Assembly: GCF_030408755.1 (NCBI RefSeq)
Contig: NZ_CP047209.1
Location: 1,984,001 to 2,048,000, forward strand
Direction: 5' to 3'
DNA length: 64,000 nucleotides
Origin: Corynebacterium felinum
GTDB taxonomy: Bacteria > Actinomycetota > Actinomycetes > Mycobacteriales > Mycobacteriaceae
Shown here: positions 55,562 through 64,000 of the stretch, piece after piece
How positions within the stretch are numbered: position 1 is the first letter of the stretch
Layout of the letters: each line of letters starts with the position of its first letter
Made by a program: the position numbers and the translations under genes
The notes under the pieces: model-generated
The model's database searches: none
The model's input: the letters and a program-made list of their open reading frames with translations, nothing else
What the model was told of the DNA's origin: nothing

Positions 55562-56188
55562 CTATTCTACCCAGTCGGTGCCCACCGACTGAGCCACCAC
55601 TGTTCCTTGAGTGAGGGCAGCGAGCATGTCATTGAGCATGGCGCTTCCGCCCATAGGGCAAGCCAAGGTGTAGGTCACTTCAGCCCCATAGGATACGTCA
55701 CGAATATCTACTCCACGTGCACGCAGTTCTGACTCCCATCGGCCCGCATCGGCGTGGGGGAAGGAGACAACGTTGAGTTCTTTTTGGGTGCGGGTGACGG
55801 CGTCGACACGCTTAAGGCATGCGGAAACGGAATCTGAATATGCGTGCACCAGCCCGCCTGCGCCTAATTTCACCCCACCAAAATAGCGCACCGTCACCGC
55901 GGCAATATCTAACAGACCACTTCCGCGCAACACATCGAGCATCGGAGTTCCCGCAGTGCCGGATGGTTCCCCATCGTCGGAGGAACGCTCGACAGGATGA
56001 GCGCCCTCAACGTGATAAATGTAGGCACTGCAATGGTGCCGGGCATCCGGATAACGCGATTTGAGCTCAGCAATAAACGCGCGCGCATCGGACTCATTTT
56101 CGACCCGACGGATAAAAGTTAAGAATTTGCTGCGCTTGATTTCAAGTTCATTGAAAAATTCCACGTCAGCAACTGGGCGACAATACAT
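55562..56188 (-). CDS. yigZ: YigZ/IMPACT family protein
   Basis: A 208-residue UPF0029 protein. The N-terminal IMPACT domain shows KRSKFLTFIRRVENESDARA, RHHCSAYIYH, SDDGEPSGTAGTPMLDVL (family signature, near residues 70-87) and TVRYFGGVKLGAGGLVHAYS. A C-terminal ferredoxin-like domain follows. Roles in translation control are proposed for IMPACT relatives. The ATG at 56188 is chosen because TAAACT lies eight bases upstream; its -10 box overlaps that of divergent treZ. First gene of a three-gene operon. Confidence 0.9.
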   Translation of the reverse strand: MYCRPVADVEFFNELEIKRSKFLTFIRRVENESDARAFIAELKSRYPDARHHCSAYIYHVEGAHPVERSSDDGEPSGTAGTPMLDVLRGSGLLDIAAVTVRYFGGVKLGAGGLVHAYSDSVSACLKRVDAVTRTQKELNVVSFPHADAGRWESELRARGVDIRDVSYGAEVTYTLACPMGGSAMLNDMLAALTQGTVVAQSVGTDWVE

Positions 56189-56196
56189 GATCACAC

Positions 56197-56206
56197 AGTT
56201 TAATCT
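56197..56206. promoter_or_regulatory. Overlapping divergent -10 boxes of yigZ and treZ
   Basis: The ten bases AGTTTAATCT contain TAAACT for yigZ (minus, eight bases before ATG) and TAATCT for treZ (plus, seven bases before ATG). The hexamers share two bases. Only 25 bases separate the two start codons. Confidence 0.55.
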
Positions 56207-56213
56207 AGGAAGG

Positions 56214-57698
56214 ATGAAACTCTTAAGCCTCTGGGCACCAAACGCATCCACCTGCACCCTGCATCTTGATGGCAGCGACTACCCAATGCAGCGCTTCGGC
56301 GACAGTTTTCACATTCGTCTACCTCAGCCTCCTGCCGGAAGCCGCTACGGTTTCAGCGTGGATGGCGCAGCGGTGCTGCCTGACCCGCGCTCGCAAGCAC
56401 AACCCGACGGCGTGCACGGGCTGAGCGCGGTGGTTGATCCCAGCCTGATCACGACTCGTTCGCGTGCGTACAACCAGCTTGCACAGCCTTGTTTTGATGT
56501 GATTTACGAACTTCATGTGGGGGCTTTCGCCGGTGATTTCGACGGGGTGATTGCCCGCCTCGACTACCTTTGCGCGCTAGGGGTCAGCGCAATCGAGCTC
56601 ATGCCAATCCAGCCTTTTTCCGGCAACTTTAACTGGGGTTATGATGGCGTGTCCTGGTTCGCGGTGCACGAAGGTTACGGGGGCATGGCAGGGCTGTGCA
56701 GACTCATCGACGCAGCGCATGAACGCCAAATCGCTGTGATTCTCGATGTGGTGTACAACCACTTCGGTCCGGAGGGCAACTATACCGACACGTTCGGGCC
56801 GTACACGTTGAAAAAACGCACACCGTGGGGTGCACAGATTAATGTGCGTAACCCCAAAGTGCGTTCTTTCATCCTTGATGCAGCACGCCAATGGTTGGAT
56901 TTGGGGGTTGATGGGCTGCGGCTTGACGCCACTCACACCTTTGCTGAGGAGGAATTATTGACTGATTTCGCCTTGCTGGATGGCTGGATTTGTGCGGAAG
57001 ATTTGCGCGATCGTGCTGATCTTCCTGTCACGTGCCAGTGGAATGATGAACTGATGCTTGCTCTTGGCCGATGTGTAGAGCATGGCGGCAGCGTGGATGA
57101 GTTAGTACAGGAACTTCGGTTGCGCTATCCCAGCGTGGTGTACACATCAACCCACGATAGTGTGGGTAACCGTCCGCTTGGCGATCGCCCGAGCATGCGC
57201 CTTGATGCCCCTGCCTTGCTCTGTGCTTTTGCACTTATCGCTGCTCTTGATGCGCCCGTGATGCTGTTTATGGGGGAAGAATATGCCGCTGACACACCAT
57301 TTCCGTTCTTCTGTGATCACCAAGACGAGAGCACGCGGCAACACACTCGAGCTGGCCGTGCGAAAATGCTCAAAGATCGCGGCTTTTTCACCCCCGCGCC
57401 TGATCCGTTGGCGAAGTCAACGTTCGAGTCAGCTGCTTTGCTTTTCGACGTCGACAAAACACCGCACTCCCAGCAAGTGTGGGATGGCTACCGGGCGATC
57501 ATCCGCGCCAAGCGCACCCACCCCATCAACGCTACGAGCGTGATGGTGGAGGATGGCTGGCTGGTGCTGCGAGGAGATCAGGGCTTTATCCGCGCGAATA
57601 TGAGCACTACAAACTTAGTCCATCCAGACACTGGACGATCCTGTGCACCTTATGCTTTTGAGTGGTGCAGCACCTTTGGTGAGGTGATCGTTAACTAA
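56214..57698 (+). CDS. treZ: Malto-oligosyltrehalose trehalohydrolase
   Basis: GH13 enzyme that releases trehalose from maltooligosyl-trehalose made by TreY, important for the mycolate-bearing cell envelope. The N-terminal CBM48-like domain starts MKLLSLWAPNASTCTLHLDG. GH13 motifs follow: VIYELHVGAFAGDFDGVIAR, AVILDVVYNHFGPEGNYTD, DGLRLDATHTF (nucleophile Asp), LVYTSTHDSVGNRPLGDRP-type His-Asp, and FMGEEYAADTPFPFFCDHQD. At 494 residues it is shorter than the roughly 580 usual for TreZ, mostly by condensed loops and N-terminus. The 3' end overlaps convergent ilvA by eight bases. Confidence 0.9.
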   Translation: MKLLSLWAPNASTCTLHLDGSDYPMQRFGDSFHIRLPQPPAGSRYGFSVDGAAVLPDPRSQAQPDGVHGLSAVVDPSLITTRSRAYNQLAQPCFDVIYELHVGAFAGDFDGVIARLDYLCALGVSAIELMPIQPFSGNFNWGYDGVSWFAVHEGYGGMAGLCRLIDAAHERQIAVILDVVYNHFGPEGNYTDTFGPYTLKKRTPWGAQINVRNPKVRSFILDAARQWLDLGVDGLRLDATHTFAEEELLTDFALLDGWICAEDLRDRADLPVTCQWNDELMLALGRCVEHGGSVDELVQELRLRYPSVVYTSTHDSVGNRPLGDRPSMRLDAPALLCAFALIAALDAPVMLFMGEEYAADTPFPFFCDHQDESTRQHTRAGRAKMLKDRGFFTPAPDPLAKSTFESAALLFDVDKTPHSQQVWDGYRAIIRAKRTHPINATSVMVEDGWLVLRGDQGFIRANMSTTNLVHPDTGRSCAPYAFEWCSTFGEVIVN

Positions 57699-58989
57699 CC
57701 ACGAATTCGTATTCTGGCGTTCCTGGCTCAAGGTGGCGACAATCGATGCGGGAAGCATTCATGCGTTGCTTGAGGCCATCGAAATCGGAGGCTTTACCCA
57801 ATTGCAGACCTACCAGTGCTGTACCTGTCTCACGGTTGTTGCGCTTGAGGTATTCGAACAAGGTGATGTCGTCGTCTGGGCCGAGGATGTCATTAAGGAA
57901 GCTGCGTAACTGCCCTGGTTCTTGAGGGAAGTTGACCAAGAAGTAGTGCTTGAGACCACGGTGCACCAGCGAGCGCTCCACTACCTCGGCATAGCGCAAC
58001 ACGTCGTTGTTGCCACCGGAGATGATACACACTACTACTTCACCGGGGGTGAGTTTAAGGTCGTGGAGCGCGGTTGCGGACAATGCTCCAGCTGGTTCAG
58101 CAATAATGCCTTCATTTTGGTACAGCTCGATCATTTCGGTGCACACCGCACCTTCACTCACAGTCATGGGATGGAGGCGACCAAGGTTTGCATCGATGAT
58201 CTCGTAGTTAATATCACCGATGCGTTTGACAGCGGCACCGTCAACGAAAGGATCAACAGTTTCAAGGGTGACTGGCTTTTCTGCCTTCAAGGCTGCGGCA
58301 AGACTTGCCGCACCTTCCGGTTCGACACCCACAACAGCAGTACGTGGGGAAAGCTCCGCAAGGTAGCTTAAGATACCGGAGATCAGCCCACCCCCACCGA
58401 CGGGAACGACAACAGTGTCCGGATTTTTACCCATCGTAGACAGCTGGGAGAGGATCTCGGCGGCGACGGTACCTTGGCCGATCACAGTATCGCGCGCAGC
58501 GAAAGGCTCCACGATTGTTGCACCAGTTGCTTCGGCGTATTCATGTGCCGCTTGGTTTGCTTCATCGAAGTTCGCGCCGGTGACGACCAATTCGACCATT
58601 TCACCGCCGTGGATGAGAATGCGGTCGCGTTTTTGCTTCGGGGTTGCGGCTGGGACGAAGATGCGGCCTTTGATTCCCATGCTGCGGCAGGCGAAAGCCA
58701 CACCTTGTGCGTGGTTTCCTGCGGAAGCTGCGACGATGCCAGCCTCGCGTTGCGTGTCAGATAGCTGGCTGATCGAGTTGACTGCGCCGCGGATTTTATA
58801 GGAGCGTACGTCTTGGAGGTCTTCGCGCTTGAGGTACACTTCTGCGCCTGTGATTTGGGACAGGCGTGGGCAGTATTGCAGTGGGGTGGGCGCAATGGTT
58901 GCAGAAATTCGCGCTTGGGCGAGTTGAATGTCAGCAGCATGGATTTCTGCTGGGGATGCCAAGAGCCGAGTTTCTACTGTTTTGTTCAT
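57691..58989 (-). CDS. ilvA: Threonine ammonia-lyase (threonine dehydratase)
   Basis: PLP enzyme converting threonine to 2-oxobutanoate, the first step toward isoleucine. The 432-residue protein has the PLP lysine in VRSYKIRGAVNS (near residue 64), the phosphate-binding GGGGL in VVPVGGGGLISGILSYL (near residue 203), and one C-terminal ACT-like regulatory domain (HYFLVNFPQEPGQLRSFL). This is the short corynebacterial form, expected to be feedback-controlled by isoleucine. The ATG at 58989 is chosen over a GTG six bases upstream because TAAGCT ends eight bases before it. Confidence 0.95.
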   Translation of the reverse strand: MNKTVETRLLASPAEIHAADIQLAQARISATIAPTPLQYCPRLSQITGAEVYLKREDLQDVRSYKIRGAVNSISQLSDTQREAGIVAASAGNHAQGVAFACRSMGIKGRIFVPAATPKQKRDRILIHGGEMVELVVTGANFDEANQAAHEYAEATGATIVEPFAARDTVIGQGTVAAEILSQLSTMGKNPDTVVVPVGGGGLISGILSYLAELSPRTAVVGVEPEGAASLAAALKAEKPVTLETVDPFVDGAAVKRIGDINYEIIDANLGRLHPMTVSEGAVCTEMIELYQNEGIIAEPAGALSATALHDLKLTPGEVVVCIISGGNNDVLRYAEVVERSLVHRGLKHYFLVNFPQEPGQLRSFLNDILGPDDDITLFEYLKRNNRETGTALVGLQLGKASDFDGLKQRMNASRIDCRHLEPGTPEYEFVVS

Positions 58990-58997
58990 AGCCACTA

Positions 58998-59003
58998 AGC
59001 TTA
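58998..59003 (-). promoter_or_regulatory. -10 box (TAAGCT) for leaderless ilvA mRNA
   Basis: TAAGCT on the minus strand is eight bases before the ATG at 58989 and too close to the upstream GTG for that codon to be used. Confidence 0.5.
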
Positions 59004-59130
59004 GACCCGTGGTGGGTACACGAAAAAATGGGGGGTTTGGGTTTAATGGGATGGCATTGCGGTTGCGAAGTTTTTGGGTTGAAACGAGAAAGGGTTTCGA
59101 GTCGATAGTCTAGCTGCTAGTGTGGACTCC

Positions 59131-59154
59131 TATAGTGCGTTTGGGTTCAAACGC
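59131..59154 (+). promoter_or_regulatory. -10 box and leader hairpin of the secreted-protein pair
   Basis: TATAGT (59131-59136) is a good -10 box. It is directly followed by a perfect 7-bp hairpin, GCGTTTG/CAAACGC with loop GGTT (59137-59154), which would form at the very 5' end of the mRNA. About 50 bases then lead to an AGGAG site. Confidence 0.45.
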
Positions 59155-59205
59155 GTGTCCACTTCATGCTTAACTTTCCTTAATTCATGTCCTAGGAGTT
59201 TTGAC

Positions 59206-59694
59206 TTGCGTACTTTCCGCACATTGAGCATTGCCACCGCCACGGCTTGCGTACTTTCGCTTTCCACCGCACCTGCCTTTGCCGCCGACGCACCTGCTTC
59301 TGATTCTTCGGCTGGTGCAACGACCTCAGGTTCTGGGGCTTCGAAGGAAACGGCCCCTGAAGATCCTACTGATGCTTCCAAGGATTCCGATACCAGTGAC
59401 AAGGACGCCGCTGGTTCTAAGGATCAGTCGGGGTCAAGCTCGAAGCCTGCTGATAAAAACAACAATTCCAATCCTGACGAAGACAAGGATAAGAACAAGT
59501 TCTCTTCTTTTAATAAGAAAGGTGGATTGGAACGTCTGGGGTCGATGACCACCGATCACTTGAGCTTGGTGAGCGCGATTATCGGTGTATTGGGTCCTGC
59601 CGTGACCTTATTTTTGGCTGTGGTGAAGTTCGTTCCTGGCATGCGTGATACTGTCCGCTCCATTCTGGCTCAGATGGGCGTGCGTTTAAAGTAA
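59206..59694 (+). CDS. Secreted/anchored Ser-Asp-Lys-rich protein, first of a pair
   Basis: A 162-residue protein with a Sec signal peptide (RTFRTLSIATATACVLSLST, likely cleavage after AFA). A strongly disordered Ala/Ser/Asp/Lys-rich region follows (mature residues 1-75). Near the C-terminus is one hydrophobic segment (LVSAIIGVLGPAVTLFLAVV) before a short basic tail. TTG start with AGGAG seven bases upstream. The stop overlaps the next gene's ATG. It looks like a membrane-anchored surface protein; in C. glutamicum two secreted proteins also sit between ilvA and dnaE, as I recall. Function unknown. Confidence 0.75.
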   Translation: MRTFRTLSIATATACVLSLSTAPAFAADAPASDSSAGATTSGSGASKETAPEDPTDASKDSDTSDKDAAGSKDQSGSSSKPADKNNNSNPDEDKDKNKFSSFNKKGGLERLGSMTTDHLSLVSAIIGVLGPAVTLFLAVVKFVPGMRDTVRSILAQMGVRLK

Positions 59695-60107
59695 TGAATC
59701 GTCGCGTTTTATCACTCTGCATAGCCACTGCTGTCGCTTTTTCTTCGACTCCAGCTTTCGCCAGCCCCACTGAAATCGCCGCAACTGCGACGAAATCGGA
59801 AACCAGTGCTTCGTCCGATACTTCTGATTACTCGACCTCTACGACAGATGAGAAATCAACTGTCACCAGTGGCACTGTGAGCACACCGCGTTCAAAGCCT
59901 CCTGTTCCCGGAAATTCCGATAAGCATAAGGGTTCATCGTTAACTGGCAGCACCCCAATTGACGTGTTCGTCATTCTTGGTGCCGTGGGCTTTGTCGGCA
60001 TGTTGGCGTACAAGTTCTACCGTGGCGGGATTGAAAGTGTTCGCAAGACGCTTGAGGTTGCTTTTGGCAGCTCTGAACTTTTCGAGATACTCAACCGCGC
60101 ACGTTAA
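59694..60107 (+). CDS. Secreted/anchored Ser-Thr-rich protein, second of the pair
   Basis: A 137-residue protein with signal peptide NRRVLSLCIATAVAFSSTPA (cleavage after AFA), a Ser/Thr-rich disordered stretch, then one hydrophobic helix (PIDVFVILGAVGFVGMLAYK). The tail is RGGIESVRKTLEVAF and contains FELLN-like charged residues. It has the same layout as the preceding protein, so the two may be diverged paralogues or partners. Translation coupled through a TAATG overlap. Function unknown. Confidence 0.75.
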   Translation: MNRRVLSLCIATAVAFSSTPAFASPTEIAATATKSETSASSDTSDYSTSTTDEKSTVTSGTVSTPRSKPPVPGNSDKHKGSSLTGSTPIDVFVILGAVGFVGMLAYKFYRGGIESVRKTLEVAFGSSELFEILNRAR

Positions 60108-60201
60108 TTATCATTTTCACATTCACAGTGTTGGGGTCTCAAAATTTTTTCTTCAGGCCCCTTTTTATTTTCGTGTGTGGCTACACACCCTCTAGGACCA
60201 C

Positions 60202-60246
60202 AAGCGCCCTTCGTTGCTAGGTTTTCAGCAACAGCGGGCGCTTTTT
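60202..60246 (+). terminator. Terminator between the secreted-protein pair and dnaE
   Basis: AAGCGCCC pairs with GGGCGCTT, with an inner GTTGCT/AGCAAC stem, then TTTTTG. It serves the plus-strand pair and may also act for dnaE, whose stop is seven bases away. Confidence 0.8.
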
Positions 60247-60253
60247 GTAAACT

Positions 60254-63200
60254 CTAACCCAAAATGCCGGGTCCTAAGGTTGCCTTCAAATCACCCATCA
60301 AACTAGCTGTACGCTTCACGCGCAGATGATCGCCCAGAATCATTACATGTGACTCATCGCCATCGACCAAATTCAAGTACACATCTGAATCACCCGCGTT
60401 GGCTACGAGCACACTCTTCAACCGGGCAATATTGTCCATCGTGCACTGCTCGGTGCGCATCGTCAATCGCAAGGGTAACCCTGCGCCGTTGCCGGGGCCG
60501 AGTTCAGGAATCTTCAGATCATCACAGAACACACCAATGCGTTCGTCGCGAATCGTTACATGCGCTTTGACCAACACAATGTTGTCCTCAACAATCTGCG
60601 GACCCACAATCGCATAGATCTTGTTGAACACCAACAGCTCAACCTGAACGCCGTGATGATCCTCAATCGTGACAATCGCCCACGGTGAACCATCCTTTTT
60701 CGACATGCGGCGATCCACAGACGAAATAATGCCGCCTATTTCAACTTCCTGCCCATGTGATACTTCACCCGAGGCGATCAACGACAGTGGCGTATTCACT
60801 TGGGCTTCCAACGCCTCTTCGAAACCATCCAGCGGGTGGCCAGACACGTACAAGCCCAGCATTTCGCGCTCTAGCGCTAATTGGTGCTTTTTGTCCCAGG
60901 CATCATCCGGCACTTGGATGCTAAAGGCATTTGTTACTTCCTCGGGAGCATCGCCGAAGGCTGAAAACAGGTCGAACTGGCCTTTGTCCATCGCTTTCTT
61001 CGGGCCAATAGCCGCATCGACTGCGTCCTCGAAGATCATCATCAATCCCTTTCGGGAATGACCCATCGAGTCGAAGGCACCCGCTTTGATCAGCGATTCT
61101 GTCACACGCTTATTGCAGGCGGTCAGCTCAATCTTGTCCAGATAGTCGGAGAAATCTGAATATAAGCCTTTGGCTTTGCGTTCTTTCACAATCGATGCAA
61201 CGACATCTTCACCCACGTTTCGTACCGCGCCCAAACCAAAGCGGATATTATCTGTACCCACTGGCATGAAGTTAAAGCGCGACTCGTTCACATCTGGCGA
61301 CAGCACCGAAATACCTTGGTGGCGACAGTCCGCGAGGTAAATCGCCATCTTGTCTTTCTTATCGGCAACCGAGGTGAGCAATGCGGCCATGTATTCGGCT
61401 GCGTAGTTTGCCTTCAAATACGCAGTCCAGTACGACACCAGCCCGTAGCCTGCAGCGTGCGACTTGTTAAACGCGTACGCTGCGAACGGCTCGATAACAC
61501 CCCACAGTGCATCCACTGCGTCCTTGGAGAAACCGTTCGCGGAACATCCGGCAAAGAATTTCTCGTATTCTGCCGCCAACACCTCAGGTTTCTTCTTACC
61601 CATTGCTTTACGGAAACCGTCTGCTTCACCAGCAGTGTAGTTGGCGAGCTTACGAGAAATCTCCATGATCTGCTCCTGATACACGATCAGACCATAGGTT
61701 TCATCCAGGATGTCTTTCAATGCGTCCGCCAGTTCAGGGTGGATCGGCGTAATTGGTTTGCGTCCGTTTTTGCGGTCGGCATAATCTAGGTGCGCGCCCA
61801 CGCCCATCGGACCTGGTCGATAGAGCGCTAGGGATGCCACGATGTCGTTAAAGCCGGTTGGCTGCATGCGCTTGAGCAGTTCCTGCATGCCGCCGGAGTC
61901 CAGCTGGAACACGCCTAGAGTGTCACCGCGTGACAGCAACTCATACACTGCTGGGTTGTCGGTGTCGAGTGTTTCTAGGTCGATATCTTCATTGCGGTTG
62001 AGTTTGATGTTTTCCAATGCGTCGCCAATAACTGTCAAGTTACGCAGACCAAGGAAGTCCATCTTGAGCAGACCAATGGCTTCACAGGCAGGATACGGCC
62101 AGCCTGTAATCAGGGCACCGTCAGCGGGTCTCTTCCACATTGGGATGCAATCCAGGAGTGGGACTGAGGCCATAATGACCGCACACGCATGTACGCCAGC
62201 CTGTCGGACGACGCCTTCGAGGCCTCGCGCGGTTTCGTAGATGCGCTTGACGTCAGGGTCGACTTCAATGAGTTGACGAACCTCCCCTGCCTCGGTGTAG
62301 CGCGGGTGTTCAGGGTCCATGATTCCCGCCAGCGGGATGTCTTTCGCCATGATTGGTGGCGGTAGGACTTTCGTGATGCGGTCGGCAATCTGGTAGCCCG
62401 GTTGTCCATAGAGTGCGCGGGCGGCGTCTTTAATCGCCTGTTTTGTTTTCACCGTTCCGAAGGTGATCACCTGGGCAATCTTGTCTTCACCCCAACGGTC
62501 CGTGGCGTACTTGATCATTTCGCCGCGGCGACGGTCGTCGAAGTCGATATCGATATCGGGTGCCGAGGGACGTTCCGGGTTGAGGAATCTCTCGAACAGC
62601 AGACCATGCACGATGGGATCAATGTTGGTGATGGTCAGCGCATAGGCCACCAGTGCGCCTGCGGCCGAACCACGACCAGGTCCCACACGAATGCCGATGC
62701 TGCGGGCATGTTTGATCAGTTCGGCGACAATGAGGAAGTAGGAAGGGTAGCCCTTCATATCGATCACGTTGATTTCAAATTCGGCGCGCTCAATGTACTC
62801 GCGCGGAACTTCCTTGCCGGGGAAACGCTCTTGCAAACCTGCCATCACTTCGTGGCGTAACCACGATGTGGGGGTATGTCCTTCGGGCACGTCTGCAATG
62901 GGCATGCGGTCGTGTGTGTGGGGCTCCCATACTGAGGAATAGTCTTGGACGCGTTCGGCAATCCATAAGGTGTTGTCGCAGGCATCAGGAACCATGTGGT
63001 CCCATAGTTCGCGCATTTCTTCTGCGCTTTTCACGTAGTAGCCAGTGCCGTCGAATTTGAATCGGTCCGGATCTTGCATGGTTTTACCGGTTTGCACGCA
63101 CAGCATCACTTCGTGTGCATGGGCTTGCGATTCCAGTACGTAGTGGCAGTCATTGGTCACTAGTGGTGGCAGGTTGAGTTTGCGGCCGATTTCCAGCAGT

Positions 63201-63817
63201 TCGCTGCGCACTCGATTTTCGATGTCGAGGCCGTGATCCATTAGTTCGAGGAAGTAGTTGTCGCGGCCGTAGATGTCTTGCCACATGGCTGCGGCTTCAA
63301 GGGCTTTGTCGAATTGGCCTAGGCGTAATCGGGTTTGCACGTCACCGGAGGGGCATCCGGTGGTGGCGATGATGCCGGTGGCGTGTTCGGCGATCAGTTC
63401 GGCGTCCATTCGGGGCCATTTGCCCAGTTGTCCTTCATAGGAGGCCATGGAGGATAGGTAGAACAGGTTGTGAAGCCCTTCGGCTGTTTCGGCGATCATG
63501 GTTTGGTGTAGGTATGCGCCTGATGCGGAAACGTCGTCGGATTTCTGGTGTTCTTCGCCCCAGCGTTGGCGTTTCATGTCGAATCGGCTGCCTGGTGCTA
63601 GGTAGGCTTCGATGCCGATGATTGGTTTGATGCCGGCTTTGGTGATCGAATGATAGAAGGCGTCGGAGCCGAACATGTTGCCGTGGTCGGTCATGCCTAC
63701 GGCGGGCATGCCGAGGCGTTTGACTTCTTGTGCCAGCAGGTCAACCTTCGCCATGCCATCGAGCATTGAGTATTCGGTGTGATTGTGCAGGTGGACGAAG
63801 GATGATTTTTTGGCCAT
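60254..63817 (-). CDS. dnaE: DNA polymerase III alpha subunit
   Basis: Replicative C-family DNA polymerase, 1187 residues. The N-terminal PHP domain starts [20 protein letters not shown]. The palm has [16 protein letters not shown] (near residue 373) and the catalytic Asp cluster [16 protein letters not shown] (near residue 410). [16 protein letters not shown] is near residue 800, and an OB-fold is present near the C-terminus ([20 protein letters not shown]). The ATG at 63817 is supported by TAGAAT seven bases upstream (leaderless), against the longer open frame starting at 63895. It is transcribed alone, away from the window's right edge. Confidence 0.97.
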   Translation of the reverse strand: MAKKSSFVHLHNHTEYSMLDGMAKVDLLAQEVKRLGMPAVGMTDHGNMFGSDAFYHSITKAGIKPIIGIEAYLAPGSRFDMKRQRWGEEHQKSDDVSASGAYLHQTMIAETAEGLHNLFYLSSMASYEGQLGKWPRMDAELIAEHATGIIATTGCPSGDVQTRLRLGQFDKALEAAAMWQDIYGRDNYFLELMDHGLDIENRVRSELLEIGRKLNLPPLVTNDCHYVLESQAHAHEVMLCVQTGKTMQDPDRFKFDGTGYYVKSAEEMRELWDHMVPDACDNTLWIAERVQDYSSVWEPHTHDRMPIADVPEGHTPTSWLRHEVMAGLQERFPGKEVPREYIERAEFEINVIDMKGYPSYFLIVAELIKHARSIGIRVGPGRGSAAGALVAYALTITNIDPIVHGLLFERFLNPERPSAPDIDIDFDDRRRGEMIKYATDRWGEDKIAQVITFGTVKTKQAIKDAARALYGQPGYQIADRITKVLPPPIMAKDIPLAGIMDPEHPRYTEAGEVRQLIEVDPDVKRIYETARGLEGVVRQAGVHACAVIMASVPLLDCIPMWKRPADGALITGWPYPACEAIGLLKMDFLGLRNLTVIGDALENIKLNRNEDIDLETLDTDNPAVYELLSRGDTLGVFQLDSGGMQELLKRMQPTGFNDIVASLALYRPGPMGVGAHLDYADRKNGRKPITPIHPELADALKDILDETYGLIVYQEQIMEISRKLANYTAGEADGFRKAMGKKKPEVLAAEYEKFFAGCSANGFSKDAVDALWGVIEPFAAYAFNKSHAAGYGLVSYWTAYLKANYAAEYMAALLTSVADKKDKMAIYLADCRHQGISVLSPDVNESRFNFMPVGTDNIRFGLGAVRNVGEDVVASIVKERKAKGLYSDFSDYLDKIELTACNKRVTESLIKAGAFDSMGHSRKGLMMIFEDAVDAAIGPKKAMDKGQFDLFSAFGDAPEEVTNAFSIQVPDDAWDKKHQLALEREMLGLYVSGHPLDGFEEALEAQVNTPLSLIASGEVSHGQEVEIGGIISSVDRRMSKKDGSPWAIVTIEDHHGVQVELLVFNKIYAIVGPQIVEDNIVLVKAHVTIRDERIGVFCDDLKIPELGPGNGAGLPLRLTMRTEQCTMDNIARLKSVLVANAGDSDVYLNLVDGDESHVMILGDHLRVKRTASLMGDLKATLGPGILG

Positions 63818-63824
63818 GGGCGTG

Positions 63825-63830
63825 ATTCTA
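63825..63830 (-). promoter_or_regulatory. -10 box (TAGAAT) for leaderless dnaE mRNA
   Basis: TAGAAT on the minus strand lies seven bases before the dnaE ATG. The 170 bases from here to the window edge show no other gene. Confidence 0.55.
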
Positions 63831-64000
63831 GTGCGTTTTGTGTATGCCTGCATTAGCCCAGTTGAGATGGCTTTGCTGCGTTGTGCAGACTCCAAGAGTG
63901 CACGAGCTTTACTTTCTTTGACAGAATTGGGGACTTTTTGCTTGGGCGTACTGGGCTTAAGCTGCTTGCCGACGTCATGACTATGTCAGCAGTTGTTGGG

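Noticed and set aside
63818..63895. N-terminal extension of DnaE
   Set aside because: DnaE starts at the PHP domain; the -10 box seven bases before 63817 makes the longer form unlikely.

Overview
The window looks like a chromosomal segment of a Corynebacterium. The order smc-acyP-mutM-rnc-DUF177-sepIVA, the his/imp/trpC/lgt/pyk block, and the glgX-relS-treZ-ilvA-dnaE block are all familiar from corynebacteria. Many genes have a TANNNT -10 box 7-8 bases before the start codon and no Shine-Dalgarno sequence, which is the actinobacterial leaderless pattern. I cannot name the species from sequence alone.

Layout. 1-9.1 kb, minus strand: nearly all of smc, acylphosphatase, an amino-acid:cation symporter, mutM, rnc, a YceD/DUF177 protein and the DivIVA-like septation protein SepIVA. 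9.5-14.6 kb: glutamate dehydrogenase, glycerate kinase, a hypothetical protein and a GalT-like DUF4921 protein. 15.2-19.8 kb: a solitary AbiEi/DUF559-like protein, tandem M20 amidohydrolases and a DCC-type thiol oxidoreductase. 20-22.4 kb: glycogen phosphorylase. 22.8-32 kb is an accessory stretch bounded by two mobile elements: a complete IS1380-family insertion sequence with a TTAG target duplication, and a group IIC intron sitting just behind the pyk terminator. Between them lie an unknown gene overlapping a PIN-domain nuclease gene, a VWA-domain lipoprotein, a small membrane protein and a secreted protein.

32-46 kb, minus strand: pyk, lgt, trpC, a Trp-region membrane protein, hisI, hisF, impA, hisA, hisH, two tandem MFS transporters separated by a 58-residue membrane protein, hisB, hisC and hisD. 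46-64 kb: a YbjN-type protein, a membrane protein, a lipoprotein, a TetR regulator, glgX, an exonuclease-BRCT fusion, the small alarmone synthetase relS, a YigZ/S4 operon, treZ, ilvA, a pair of secreted/anchored proteins and dnaE. glgP, glgX and treZ together cover glycogen/maltodextrin breakdown and trehalose formation. The his genes, trpC, ilvA and gdhA cover amino-acid synthesis.

The most unusual signal is a family of intergenic repeats. Fifteen copies occur in five clusters (3.9, 9.2, 14.7, 16.4 and 42.6 kb). Each has the inverted heptamers ACTCGAC and GTCGAGT at its ends and spans 60 bases (59 in two copies). The interior is mostly unrelated between copies, yet bases next to the heptamers change in compensating pairs, so stems extend to 8-14 bp in most copies. 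I know of no description of this family.
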